DNA of 64,000 nucleotides from ZC4RG29 sp032907565 (GCA_032907565.1 JAJJPK010000061.1:1-64000), one strand, 5' to 3'. Shown: positions 42,565 through 51,163, numbered from the stretch's first letter. Program-made: numbers and translations. The notes: a model not told the origin generated them from the sequence alone.

Positions 42565-43497
42565 CTATGCCGGCACGGCTCTGTTCACTGAAGCAAGAAC
42601 ACCTTCCTTGAGAGAATACGTGGACACGCGAATGCGTTCGAAAGGATGGGTTTCGAGAATGCGTCGGATCAAGCAACAAGCGACTACAATCATATCGACA
42701 CGCATCTCGATCATCCCGGGTACCAGCATTCTCTGTTCACGGTTTTTGACAAGAAGGTCGTGGTAGATGGCGTGAAAGCCTTCAAGAGTTAATGGCGTCT
42801 CTACCTCGTCGGGCGACTTATGAATCGCATGGGCTTCGCAAAAGATGTCGCTCAGTGTGTCAAAGGTCCCCGACGAGCCTACCAGAATTCGGGGATCGTG
42901 CACTTGCAAAGCTTCCCAAAGCGTTACCAGCTTCTCGTCAAGGAAGGAATTGAGAGCGTTGATTTCCCTGGGGAGGATAGGATCGTGGCGCTGGAATTTT
43001 TCCAGGAGGCGTTGCGCACCGATTTCGATGCTTTCCTTCCAGTATATCGAATCGTTGTCGGCGATAATGAATTCGACACTGCCTCCCCCGATGTCCATGA
43101 TCAAGGATTTTTCCGCGCCCAGGTGAAGCGCCGACCGAACACCGAGATAGATGAACTCCGCCTCCCGATCCCCATCAATGAGGGTAATGTTCAGTCCGGT
43201 AAGGTCATGGATGGCCCGCAATACCGATGCGCGGTTTCGGGCGTTGCGTAAGGCGCTCGTTCCGTAGGCGTAGGTGTATTGGACTTGCATATCTTCCAGG
43301 GTATTCCTGAAACTCTGGAGGGCAAGCAAGGCCCGCTGGAGCGCGTCAGCAGTGATAAATCCCCGGTTTATACCTCCCATACCGATTTTTACAGAGAGTC
43401 GGTCGCGGTGGATAATGCGATAGACGCCGTCCCGCTCGTCTGCGATGAGAAGGTGGAAGGTATTCGTGCCCAGATCGATAATGCCTACGCGGTTCAT
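42565..43497 (-). CDS. Ppx/GppA family exopolyphosphatase or pppGpp phosphatase
   Basis: A 310-residue actin-like-fold hydrolase. IDLGTNTFHLLIAD is at residues 8-21, GTSALRNARN near 80, and LIMDIGGGSVEFII near 137. This short form has only the two catalytic domains and lacks the C-terminal HD-like domain of E. coli Ppx. It hydrolyses polyphosphate or pppGpp. Its promoter box is at 43508-43515. Confidence 0.93.
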   Translation of the reverse strand: MNRVGIIDLGTNTFHLLIADERDGVYRIIHRDRLSVKIGMGGINRGFITADALQRALLALQSFRNTLEDMQVQYTYAYGTSALRNARNRASVLRAIHDLTGLNITLIDGDREAEFIYLGVRSALHLGAEKSLIMDIGGGSVEFIIADNDSIYWKESIEIGAQRLLEKFQRHDPILPREINALNSFLDEKLVTLWEALQVHDPRILVGSSGTFDTLSDIFCEAHAIHKSPDEVETPLTLEGFHAIYHDLLVKNREQRMLVPGMIEMRVDMIVVACCLIRRILETHPFERIRVSTYSLKEGVLASVNRAVPA

Positions 43498-43873
43498 AAA
43501 ATGTGGGCAAATTTACACATTCCAACGATTGATCCGCGTCTCAAGCCCAGTTTCGGCCAGAAATGGCTGCCGCCAGCCTCAATGTTCCCTGCGCTGCCCT
43601 GGACAGGGCCGGGAGACCCAACCCCTGAAACCCCCCATTGGGCGATTTGGCCACAAAGTGTTGAAAAATGTCTTTTATGGTTGGGGAAATTGTTCCACAT
43701 TGAATAGAGGCTACCCCTTGTTCGTAGAAAAATAGGGACGTTTCCGCTCTGGCACTATTTTTCTATTCGGTCAAGGTCGAAGGCTGCCACGGGGAGGGGC
43801 AGACGGCCCGGGACAGGGGGTAGAAGGGTACGGACCCGGCGTAAACTGAGCGGAAACCAAACAACTTAGAATA
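43498..43873. other. 376-bp intergenic region between divergent ppx-like and sigma-54 regulator genes
   Basis: On the minus strand it contains one full -7 box for the Ppx/GppA gene. The plus strand has a TGGCAC half-site at 43759, but the matching -12 GC is missing, so no sigma-54 promoter is claimed. No ORF with coding character, hairpin or repeat family was recognised in the rest. Some stretches are G/C-rich runs without clear structure. Confidence 0.5.
43508..43515 (-). promoter_or_regulatory. TAnnTTTG box for the Ppx/GppA gene
   Basis: TAAATTTG on the minus strand, with the final G 11 nt upstream of the ATG. No TTG box lies at a normal distance, so support is partial. Confidence 0.4.
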
Positions 43874-45262
43874 ATGGAACGAATACTGGTGATTGACGAT
43901 GATCAGGACATTTGCAGCCTGTTGTCGAGATTCCTGAGCAAGAATGGATACGAGGTGGACACGGCCTCAAGCGGTGCGGATGCGTTGAAGCTGCTGCGGA
44001 CGAAGAGTTATACCCTGGTACTTTGCGATTATCACCTGTCGGATATGTCTGGCGCAGATTTGCTGCAACGCATAAAGATTCTGCAACCAGCGGTACCCGT
44101 AATTATAATTACCGGCTATTCGGATGTGCGAACTGCTGTTCAAACTTTCAAATACGGTGCTTCCGACTATGTCGTCAAGCCGTTGCTGCCGGATGAAATC
44201 CTGATTACCATTCGGGAGGCGATCAACAAGAGCAATTCCAAGGGTCAGGCATATAAAGAAGCCAGCGAGCAACGCCGGACTTCCCCGCGTGAGGATCGGT
44301 TCATCGTCGGTACCAGTCCCCAGGCTGAGACGGTAGAGCGGTACATTAATCTGATCGCGCCGTCGGATATGTCGGTCATCATCACGGGCGATACCGGCAC
44401 GGGTAAAGAATATGTTGCGGTTGCTATTCATGAGCGAAGCAAGCGGGCCGGAAAACCTTTCGTTGCTATCGACTGCGGGGCGCTATCCGAAGAACTAGTC
44501 GGCAGCGAATTGTTTGGTCATGTAAAAGGGTCGTTCACCGGAGCGTTCACCGATAAGGCGGGAAGTTTTGAGACTGCCAACACGGGGACGTTGTTCCTCG
44601 ACGAAATCGGAAATCTGTCGTATGAGAATCAGGCCAAGCTTCTTCGTGTGCTCCAGGAACGGAAGATACGCCGGATAGGCAGTACGCGTGACATCGACAT
44701 TGATGTTCGCATTATTACGGCGACCAACGAAGATCTCCTCTCTATTGTGAAAGCCGGACGGTTCCGCGAAGACTTATATCACAGACTCAATGAATTCAAG
44801 ATTGAACTGTCGCCTCTTCGTGAACGCAAGGGCGATATTATGATCTTCGCCGAACACTTCCTGAAGAAAGCCAACGCGGCGTTGGGCAAGGATGTCAAGC
44901 TTACTAACAAAGAAGTCATCGAGAAGTTAAAGAACTATGCCTGGTATGGCAACCTTCGCGAGCTGAACAACGTCATCAAGCGCGCAGTCCTTCTCTCTCC
45001 CGGGTCAGAGATCACCCTTGAGTCGCTTCCTTACGAAATTATTTCACCGGAACCCGAATTTGCCGACACGCCGGGTACGGATCATTTATTCGAAATGGCG
45101 CATCACAACCTTCTCAAATCCGTCTCGGGTCGAGCCGAACGGCAAGCCATCATCTCAACACTGGAAAAAACCGGTTTCAACAAGACGAAGGCTGCTGAAC
45201 TGCTGAAGATCGATCGTAAGACCTTGTACAACAAACTCAAGGCGTACGAGATCAATCTGTAG
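43874..45262 (+). CDS. sigma-54-dependent response regulator (NtrC type)
   Basis: A 462-residue regulator. The receiver domain (residues 1-120) has the acidic pocket DDD (8-10), the phospho-Asp52 (LVLCDYHL) and Lys of VVKPL. The AAA+ domain has Walker A GDTGTGKE near 172, a GAFTGA-type loop written as GSFTGA, and LFLDEIGNL. The C-terminal Fis-type HTH (ERQAIISTLEKTGFNKTKAAELLKIDRKTLYNKL) ends the protein. It would activate sigma-54 promoters on phosphorylation. No histidine kinase lies nearby. A bidirectional-looking terminator follows. Confidence 0.96.
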   Translation: MERILVIDDDQDICSLLSRFLSKNGYEVDTASSGADALKLLRTKSYTLVLCDYHLSDMSGADLLQRIKILQPAVPVIIITGYSDVRTAVQTFKYGASDYVVKPLLPDEILITIREAINKSNSKGQAYKEASEQRRTSPREDRFIVGTSPQAETVERYINLIAPSDMSVIITGDTGTGKEYVAVAIHERSKRAGKPFVAIDCGALSEELVGSELFGHVKGSFTGAFTDKAGSFETANTGTLFLDEIGNLSYENQAKLLRVLQERKIRRIGSTRDIDIDVRIITATNEDLLSIVKAGRFREDLYHRLNEFKIELSPLRERKGDIMIFAEHFLKKANAALGKDVKLTNKEVIEKLKNYAWYGNLRELNNVIKRAVLLSPGSEITLESLPYEIISPEPEFADTPGTDHLFEMAHHNLLKSVSGRAERQAIISTLEKTGFNKTKAAELLKIDRKTLYNKLKAYEINL

Positions 45263-45282
45263 CCTCACCTGAAACGAAAAAA

Positions 45283-45313
45283 ATGGAGCCCAAACTGGGT
45301 TCCATTTTTTTTT
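45283..45313 (+). terminator. intrinsic terminator after the NtrC-type gene
   Basis: ATGGAGCCC pairs with GGGTTCCAT (9 bp, one wobble) with a 5-nt loop, then eight T's. An A-tract before the stem would also give a U-tract on the opposite strand, so it could serve the convergent outer-membrane gene as well. Confidence 0.85.
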
Positions 45314-45373
45314 GTGCTGAAGTGTTGATGTGTTGCCGTAAAGCGGCCACGGGCCTGCTTTACGGCAACACTT
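45314..45373 (+). repeat. octamer units plus 30-bp palindromic core, copy A
   Basis: Three 8-nt units of GTGTTGAA type (45314-45337) lead into a perfect 15-bp inverted repeat (45330-45344 with 45357-45371) and a 12-nt loop that itself reads GGCC-ACG-GGCC. The inner 30 bp (45336-45365) recur identically at 46348-46377. Confidence 0.8.
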
Positions 45374-45386
45374 CAAAACCCTCCCG

Positions 45387-46016
45387 CTAGGGATTAAGAT
45401 TCAGCGCCACGTACACCTGTGCACATGAATTCTTGGAATCGCCAAGCACAAGTTCAGCTGCGTCGCTGTCCGCAATTTCGGAAAGCCCATAGTTGTAACG
45501 TGCGCCGACTTGCAACGCGCCGAAGTTCAGGCCAAATCCACCGGTGAGTCCGAAGTCGAACGACTTGAAATTGTCGCGGTCCAGTTCTTCATTACCTCCG
45601 CCCAGGTCGCCCTCGGTGTCGATGTTTGCTCCCAGGAGGTAGCTGAAGTAAGGTCCTACATGGATCTCAGCCGCATCCCCAAGTTTGAAGACGGCAAGTA
45701 CGGGCAATTCCAGGTAATTAAGGTTGAATTTTACGGTCTGGTCGATCAGCCCGCCCCACTGGTCTTCTGATCCTTTCGTTGTATACAGGAGTTCCGGTTG
45801 AATGGCAAACGTCTCCGTTGAAAAGATCTGACCGTACACACCTACGTGGAAGCCCACCCGCGCGTTTTCATCATCTACATCGTCGACATATAGGTTGCTC
45901 AGGTTCAGTCCTCCTTTTATCCCCATTCGACGATCCTGCGCTGTTGACGATACCACCACGCCTGACAATAGCAGGATTGTCAGGATTCCCATCATGCATG
46001 TTTTCTTTTTGTTCAT
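45387..46016 (-). CDS. PorT-family outer-membrane beta-barrel protein
   Basis: A 209-residue protein with a signal peptide (LTILLLSGVVVSSTA, cleavage near residue 26). The start of the mature barrel MGIKGGLNLSNLYVDDVDDENARVGFHVGVYGQ is typical of the porin_OMP_beta-brl/PorT group, and strands continue to GLNFGALQVGARYNYGL. It lacks other domains. The gene is flanked on both sides by copies of the 30-bp palindrome. Confidence 0.9.
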   Translation of the reverse strand: MNKKKTCMMGILTILLLSGVVVSSTAQDRRMGIKGGLNLSNLYVDDVDDENARVGFHVGVYGQIFSTETFAIQPELLYTTKGSEDQWGGLIDQTVKFNLNYLELPVLAVFKLGDAAEIHVGPYFSYLLGANIDTEGDLGGGNEELDRDNFKSFDFGLTGGFGLNFGALQVGARYNYGLSEIADSDAAELVLGDSKNSCAQVYVALNLNP

Positions 46017-46257
46017 ACGGATTGTTTTTTAGTATAGTTGTTCAACCACTTGTGGTAAAATCATGCCAACCGCCCACCCGCGCAGCATCAATAAATTCAT
46101 CAATACCTTCGCTAACTTTTAAGGAAGCAATTCAACACTCAGCGTGTATTTTTTTCTAGACGCATCGACACGCAGGCCTTCCCTACCAATCCAGCCAACT
46201 CACATGGGCGAACGCCCCATACCTTACTAACAATGCACCACCCCCGGATAACGCACA

Positions 46258-46289
46258 ACATAAACACATAAACACCTAAGCACGTAAAC
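46258..46289 (+). repeat. four tandem octamers, ACATAAAC type
   Basis: Four exactly phased 8-nt units, each of the form ACxTAAxC, between the beta-barrel gene and palindrome copy B. Function unknown; possibly generated by slippage. Confidence 0.6.
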
Positions 46290-46324
46290 ACTTTTATCTC
46301 TGGGCACGCCCGCGGATACCGCAC

Positions 46325-46385
46325 CAACTTCAACACCTCAACACTTACCGTAAAGCGGCCACGGGCCTGCTTTACGGTAACACTT
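46325..46385 (+). repeat. octamer units plus 30-bp palindromic core, copy B
   Basis: Three 8-nt units of the complementary type (46325-46348) lead into 12-bp arms (46345-46356 with 46369-46380) and the same 12-nt loop as copy A. The base pair just outside the shared 30 bp is G-C in copy A and A-T in copy B: both arms changed together. Confidence 0.8.
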
Positions 46386-46406
46386 CAACACAATAAAAAA
46401 GAGATA

Positions 46407-46480
46407 GGCCGCAAAATCTGGTAGCAGAATGGAAGGTCATGGGTCCTCCAAGTTTTTCTGGTAGAGCAGATAATGCGGCC
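46407..46480. other. 74-nt cloverleaf-like inverted-repeat structure
   Basis: A 7-bp closing stem (GGCCGCA / TGCGGCC) surrounds three small hairpins: TCTG-GTAG-CAGA, GGAAGG with CCTCC, and TCTG-GTAGAG-CAGA. Size and shape recall a tRNA, but the first loop is too short, there is no TTCRANNYC T-loop, and the last arm is not adjacent to the acceptor stem. On the minus strand it is followed by TATCTCTTTTTT. It may be a small structured RNA, an element end or chance. Confidence 0.25.
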
Positions 46481-46975
46481 AGGTGTTACCCCGTCATACG
46501 AGCCAAACCCAACAGAAAGGATATATAGAAGACGGGAAACACGTAGGGGATCTTTCGATGTCTTTTTTTGCCCCAGCCTGTCTTTTTTCTGTCGCCGGTT
46601 CTGTCTTTCTGTTTAGAAATTTCATACCAATCTGCAAATAGCCGCTCAGGGGACATTCTGAGGCAGAAAAAGTAATACAAGGTGTGGATGCGCATCTACG
46701 ATGTGGGGAATTGTAGTAGGCTGCCCAATACCCTTTGCCAACTGCCAACTGTTCTGTGGTGACAAATCCTTCAGTGTGTAGATAATGAACCTCGACTTCA
46801 CGCTTCTGGCATAGGCAATGAGGCAGCCAGAAATTCAATTGTAACTGATTGATAGTCAATGTGTTGCATGACATTCCAACAACGACATGCTGGTGCTGGC
46901 ATAGTTCTGTTAATAGGGAACAGCGAACAAGGAATTCTAAAATGAACCTATTGTGAACGCAAAACAACTCTAATT

Positions 46976-47404
46976 ATGAAAGTAAAATTCTTAATGCTGG
47001 CTATGGTGCTTGGAAGCATGTTGCTCGTACAGTGTAATCAACCCCGAGACAATGCTACGGGCGAGTCGAGCAACAACTACGACACCGAAACTGACGATAT
47101 GATGGACCGTGAACGCGAAGAGATCGCACAGAATCTTCGCGAGGTCCGCGACGACATTGACCGCGAGTTGGAAGAGATCGACAATGAAATGGAGAACGCT
47201 TCTGACGAAACGCGCCGTGACCTGGAAGAGGCGAAAAAAGATTTGACGGACCGACGGTCAAAGGTTGAAGAACAAATCGACGAAGTGCAGAATGCCACGA
47301 GCGATACCTGGGACGACATCAAGGACGGCGCGAACAATACGCTGGATGATGTCAAGGAAGGTTTTCGCGAACTGGGAGACACGATTGAAAACCGCCTGGA
47401 TTAG
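46976..47404 (+). CDS. acidic coiled-coil lipoprotein, unknown function
   Basis: A 142-residue protein. The signal peptide ends in LLVQC (Cys20), giving a lipoprotein. The rest is strongly acidic and helical, with heptad-like Glu/Asp/Arg repeats from residue ~40 to ~110 (REREEIAQNLREVRDDIDRELEEIDNEMENASDETRRDLEEAKKD) and amphipathic 11-residue motifs near the C-terminus (TWDDIKDGANNTLDDVKEGF), reminiscent of LEA-like or YtxH-type stress proteins. No enzyme motif is visible. It lies upstream of the OmpA-type gene on the same strand. Confidence 0.85.
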   Translation: MKVKFLMLAMVLGSMLLVQCNQPRDNATGESSNNYDTETDDMMDREREEIAQNLREVRDDIDRELEEIDNEMENASDETRRDLEEAKKDLTDRRSKVEEQIDEVQNATSDTWDDIKDGANNTLDDVKEGFRELGDTIENRLD

Positions 47405-47537
47405 GATCAGCAATCTGATCGGCGTAAAAACCATTAGGCTTTAATCGTAAATATAAATCGAAGCTGCCATTGAGGGGTTGTTTATCCGGCAAGTTTGAAT
47501 GACCTCACTCTGGCAGCTCTCACTTTATGCAAACGTT

Positions 47538-48230
47538 ATGAAGAACACGACTTGGAATTGGCGTTTACTGGTGGTGCCGGTGATCGTCATGATAATGCTG
47601 CCGTTGATCTGGGGCTGTAAGGCGAGTAACACCACGAAGGGAGGCGCCATAGGTGCCGGTGTCGGCGGTGCGTTAGGCGCGGTGATCGGCAACAAGTCCG
47701 ATAACACCGCAGTCGGCGCCATTATCGGCGCAACAGTAGGTGGCGCAGCCGGGGCCTTAATAGGCCGGCATATGGACAAACAAGCCGAGGAGCTTCGCCG
47801 CGATCTCGAGGGTGCACATGTTGAACGCGTGGCTGAAGGTATACGGATCACATTTGATTCGGGTCTCCTGTTTGACCACGACTCATATCAATTAAAGCCG
47901 GAAACCGAGCAGAACCTCGAGGCTTTGTCGGAAACCCTGAAGAAATACGACGACACCAACATCCTGATCGAAGGGCATACGGACAACACGGGTGCCGAGG
48001 ACTACAATCAGCAATTGTCGGACTGGCGGGCTGAGGCCGTTTCCAGGTTCATCAACGAGAAAGGCGTAAAGAACGGCCGCATTACGATGCAAGGTTATGG
48101 GGAATCGCAACCTATTGCCTCCAACGAAACTGCCGAGGGGCGTCAGCAAAACCGCCGCGTGGAGGTTGCCATCTACGCAAACAAAAAAATGCAGCGCATG
48201 GCGGAAAAGGGCGAACTCGGAGAACTCTGA
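47538..48230 (+). CDS. OmpA-family lipoprotein with glycine zipper
   Basis: A 230-residue lipoprotein (hydrophobic VPVIVMIMLPLIWGC; Cys28). A glycine-zipper region follows (GGAIGAGVGGALGAVIGNKSDNTAVGAIIGATVGGAAGALIG), which may insert in the membrane, then an OmpA C-terminal domain (LLFDHDSYQLKPETEQNL, EGHTDNTGAEDYNQQLSDWRA, GYGESQPIASNETAEGRQQNRRVEV) that binds peptidoglycan. The ATG at 47538 is preferred, since the upstream start adds a hydrophilic leader. A good terminator follows. Confidence 0.94.
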   Translation: MKNTTWNWRLLVVPVIVMIMLPLIWGCKASNTTKGGAIGAGVGGALGAVIGNKSDNTAVGAIIGATVGGAAGALIGRHMDKQAEELRRDLEGAHVERVAEGIRITFDSGLLFDHDSYQLKPETEQNLEALSETLKKYDDTNILIEGHTDNTGAEDYNQQLSDWRAEAVSRFINEKGVKNGRITMQGYGESQPIASNETAEGRQQNRRVEVAIYANKKMQRMAEKGELGEL

Positions 48231-48249
48231 TTTCAGCAAGAAGTTCTAT

Positions 48250-48284
48250 AAAGAGGGACGGTTCGGCAACGGACGTCCCTCTTT
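48250..48284 (+). terminator. hairpin terminator after the OmpA-type gene
   Basis: AAAGAGGGACG (48250-48260) pairs perfectly with CGTCCCTCTTT (48274-48284), an 11-bp stem 20 nt past the stop codon. The T-run is short (TTT then ACTTTC). Confidence 0.75.
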
Positions 48285-48371
48285 ACTTTCACCGGCTGTT
48301 ATTTTCTCTGGGCACGCTTCGGTTACAGTCGCTCTTGGCTATATTTCGAGGGAATACTATAAAATGTCCCC

Positions 48372-49943
48372 ATGGCCAAACGCAAACTGCACGATCCGAC
48401 CCTGCAGGCAAAGTTCGATGAGCTCGACCGGAAGAATGAAGAAGCCCTCCTCGGTGGAGGGAAAGAGCGCATCGAGCAACAACATGCAAAAGGGAAACTC
48501 ACCGCCAGGGAGCGCATCGAATTGATCCTTGATCCCGGGAGTTTTGAGGAAATGGGAAAATTCGTGATGCACCGGTCCAAAGATTTCGGACTCGACAAAA
48601 CGTACATTCTGGGCGACGGTGTGGTTACGGGCTACGGCACCATCCACGGCCGGCTGGTATACATTTTTTCGCAGGATTTTACTGTGTTTGGCGGCTCGCT
48701 GTCGGAAACGCATGCGGAAAAGATCGTAAAGATTATGGACCTCGCGCTCAAGAACGGCGCACCCATCATTGGCCTTAACGACTCCGGGGGTGCCCGCATC
48801 CAGGAGGGTGTGGTTTCTCTCGGAGGCTACGCGGACATTTTTTATCGCAACACGCTTGCCTCAGGAGTGATTCCTCAGCTATCTGCCATCATGGGTCCTT
48901 GCGCTGGCGGTGCAGTTTACTCACCGGCGATCACGGACTTCATCTTTATGGTACAGGATACGTCATTCATGTTCGTGACGGGACCCAACGTAGTGCGCAC
49001 CGTGACCCACGAAGACGTGACGGCCGAGGCGCTCGGAGGCGCCGTGACGCACAGTACGAAAAGTGGTGTCACCCATTTCGCTTGTGCAAACGAAGTCGAA
49101 TGCCTCAACCAGATCCGGAAACTGCTCAGCTATATACCGCAGAACTGCGAAGAGGATCCCCCGTCAGTACCATATACGCCTTCGGACGAAACCCGTCCGC
49201 AATTGAACGAGATCGTTCCCGCTAACCCGAACCATCCGTACGACATGCGTGATGTGATCGATGGTGTAGTCGACCCGGACAGCTTCTTTGAAGTGCACCG
49301 GGACTTCGCTGAAAACATTGTAGTGGGTTTCGCACGTTTAGGCGGGAGGAGCATCGGCATCGTGGGCAATCAGCCGGCGTCACTGGCCGGTGTTCTTGAC
49401 ATAAACGCCAGTGTCAAGGGAGCTCGCTTTGTGAGATTCTGTGATTGTTTTAACATCCCTCTCCTGGTGTTCGTGGATGTACCGGGTTTTCTTCCGGGCA
49501 CCGATCAGGAGTGGAATGCGATCATAACGAACGGCGCGAAGTTACTCTTCGCGTTCTCGGAGGCAACTGTTCCCCGTGTAACGGTGATCACAAGGAAGGC
49601 ATACGGTGGTGCTTACGATGTGATGAACTCCAAACACATCGGCGCAGACTTGAATTTCGCATGGCCTACGGCGGAGATCGCCGTGATGGGAGCACGAGGT
49701 GCCGCTGAAATTATTTTTAAACGTGAGATTGCCGAAGCACCTGATCCGGAAAAGAAACTGAGTGAAAAGGTGGAGGAGTACACGAGGAAATTCGCGAACC
49801 CGTACCGGGCTGCTCACAGGGGCTACATCGACGAAGTCATCTACCCGGATCAGACAAGAATAAAGTTGCTGAACGCTTATGCAATGCTTGCCAACAAAGT
49901 TGTTACTTTGCCACGCAAGAAACACGGAAACATTCCGCTGTAG
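48372..49943 (+). CDS. acyl-CoA carboxylase carboxyltransferase (beta) subunit, propionyl-CoA type
   Basis: A 523-residue carboxyltransferase with two crotonase-fold halves. The N-terminal half has GKLTARERIELILDPGSFEEMGKFV near residue 36, LNDSGGARIQEGVVSLGGY near 138, and GPCAGGAVYSPAITDFIFM. The C-terminal half has VDVPGFLPGTDQEWNAIITNGAKLLFAF near 362 and AYGGAYDVMNSKHIGADLNFAWPTAEIAVMG near 408. It transfers carboxyl groups from carboxybiotin to propionyl- or acetyl-CoA. The biotin-carboxylase partner is not adjacent. Confidence 0.95.
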   Translation: MAKRKLHDPTLQAKFDELDRKNEEALLGGGKERIEQQHAKGKLTARERIELILDPGSFEEMGKFVMHRSKDFGLDKTYILGDGVVTGYGTIHGRLVYIFSQDFTVFGGSLSETHAEKIVKIMDLALKNGAPIIGLNDSGGARIQEGVVSLGGYADIFYRNTLASGVIPQLSAIMGPCAGGAVYSPAITDFIFMVQDTSFMFVTGPNVVRTVTHEDVTAEALGGAVTHSTKSGVTHFACANEVECLNQIRKLLSYIPQNCEEDPPSVPYTPSDETRPQLNEIVPANPNHPYDMRDVIDGVVDPDSFFEVHRDFAENIVVGFARLGGRSIGIVGNQPASLAGVLDINASVKGARFVRFCDCFNIPLLVFVDVPGFLPGTDQEWNAIITNGAKLLFAFSEATVPRVTVITRKAYGGAYDVMNSKHIGADLNFAWPTAEIAVMGARGAAEIIFKREIAEAPDPEKKLSEKVEEYTRKFANPYRAAHRGYIDEVIYPDQTRIKLLNAYAMLANKVVTLPRKKHGNIPL

Positions 49944-49973
49944 AATACCTTAACAAAATTTTTATACTACACT

Positions 49974-51044
49974 ATGGACAAGAAAAGCAGGCAGTTTCTT
50001 TTTGACTATCTCAACAATGCATCCCCTACTGGTTTTGAAGTTACAGGTCAGCAGATCTGGCTGAACTATCTCAAACCGTATATCGACGATCAGATCATCG
50101 ACGTCTATGGCACTGCGGTTGGCGTGATCAACCCCAAAGGCGAGTATAAGGTAGTTATCGAGGCCCATGCCGACGAGATTTCCTGGTTTGTTAATTATAT
50201 CACGGACGACGGCTACATATACGTCCGACGCAATGGAGGCTCCGACCACCAGATCGCTCCGTCGAAACGCGTAAACATCCAGGGCGAGAAGGGTATCGTG
50301 AAAGGCGTATTCGGTTGGCCCGCGATCCACGTGCGTGATTCCAACAAGGAGGAACCACCGACGCTGAAGAACATTTTTATCGATGTAGGCTGTGAGTCGC
50401 GCAAAGAAGTTGAAGACCTTGGCGTGCACGTTGGCTGTGTGATCACCTTTGATGACGAGCTCATGGAGCTTAACAAGGATTGGTTAGTTGGACGCGCACT
50501 CGACAACCGGATTGGTGGCTTTATGATCGCCGAAGTAGCCCGCAGACTGAAGGAGAAGAAAAAGAAGCTGCCCTTCTGTCTTTACATCGTGAATGCAGTG
50601 CAGGAGGAAATCGGTCTGCGCGGTGCAGAAATGATCTCAAGACGATTGAAACCCGATGTGGCTATTTGTACTGATGTCACCCACGACACAACTTCTCCAA
50701 TGTATAATAAGAAGGAGAGTGGCTATCAGAAATGCGGCAAAGGACCGGTCCTGTGTTACGGTCCGGCCGTGCAACAAAACGTTCTCAAAATGGTACTGAA
50801 TGTGGCCCAAAAAGAGAAAATTCCCTTCCAGCGACAAGCGGTAAGCCGATCCACCGGAACGGATACAGATTCATTTGCATACTCCGCTGAGGGTGTCGCG
50901 TCAGCTTTGATTTCTCTGCCGTTAAAATACATGCATACCACCGTGGAAATGGCACACAAGGACGACATCGAGAATGTGATAAAACTGCTTTATGCGGTTG
51001 TTTTACAGCTAAAACCGGGTCAGGACTTCCGATATATTCGCTGA
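49974..51044 (+). CDS. M42 family metallopeptidase (aminopeptidase)
   Basis: A 356-residue di-metal aminopeptidase of the M42 (PepA/FrvX/endoglucanase-like) family. Metal ligands are seen in VVIEAHADEISWFV (His), GRALDNRIGG (Asp), VQEEIGLRGA (Glu-Glu), CTDVTHD (Asp) and the C-terminal KYMHTTVEM (His). It likely trims N-terminal residues from peptides in the cytosol. It is followed by a strong terminator. Confidence 0.95.
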   Translation: MDKKSRQFLFDYLNNASPTGFEVTGQQIWLNYLKPYIDDQIIDVYGTAVGVINPKGEYKVVIEAHADEISWFVNYITDDGYIYVRRNGGSDHQIAPSKRVNIQGEKGIVKGVFGWPAIHVRDSNKEEPPTLKNIFIDVGCESRKEVEDLGVHVGCVITFDDELMELNKDWLVGRALDNRIGGFMIAEVARRLKEKKKKLPFCLYIVNAVQEEIGLRGAEMISRRLKPDVAICTDVTHDTTSPMYNKKESGYQKCGKGPVLCYGPAVQQNVLKMVLNVAQKEKIPFQRQAVSRSTGTDTDSFAYSAEGVASALISLPLKYMHTTVEMAHKDDIENVIKLLYAVVLQLKPGQDFRYIR

Positions 51045-51092
51045 CGTCAAGGTTTTAGGCAGCAAATCTTACATCGGAAAGGTTGCCCCTCG

Positions 51093-51129
51093 AATAGGCT
51101 CTTCTGCCCGGACAGGAGAGCCTATTTTT
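51093..51129 (+). terminator. intrinsic terminator after the M42 peptidase
   Basis: AATAGGCTCTTCTG pairs with CAGGAGAGCCTATT (14 bp, one wobble) with a 6-nt loop, then T's. It isolates the M42 gene from the DUF4154 gene downstream. Confidence 0.85.
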
Positions 51130-51163
51130 GTTCCAGTTCAAGTATCGAACACAACCACTACAA

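Larger units (their letters stand above)
46017..46975. other. 959-bp repeat-rich intergenic region
   Basis: Contents in order: an AT-rich stretch behind the beta-barrel start; four phased octamers ACxTAAxC (46258-46289); octamers of CAACxCCTCA type leading into palindrome copy B (46325-46380); a 74-nt cloverleaf-like fold (46407-46480); and GCCAACT heptamers near 46735-46750. Reading frames exist (one of 157 codons on the minus strand, 46494-46967), but their composition is Cys/His-rich and unlike local genes, so none is called. It looks like a patchwork of non-coding or decayed sequence. No clear promoter box for the gene at 46976 was found. Confidence 0.6.

Noticed and set aside
43759..43774. 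Sigma-54 promoter (TGGCAC half-site) before the NtrC-type gene
   Set aside because: The -12 element lacks the required GC at the right spacing.
46407..46480. tRNA gene
   Set aside because: No T-loop consensus, the first loop is too short, and the last arm is not next to the acceptor stem.
46494..46967. 157-codon minus-strand open frame
   Set aside because: Cys/His/Trp-rich translation with no domain, in a region of repeats; not typical of coding sequence here.
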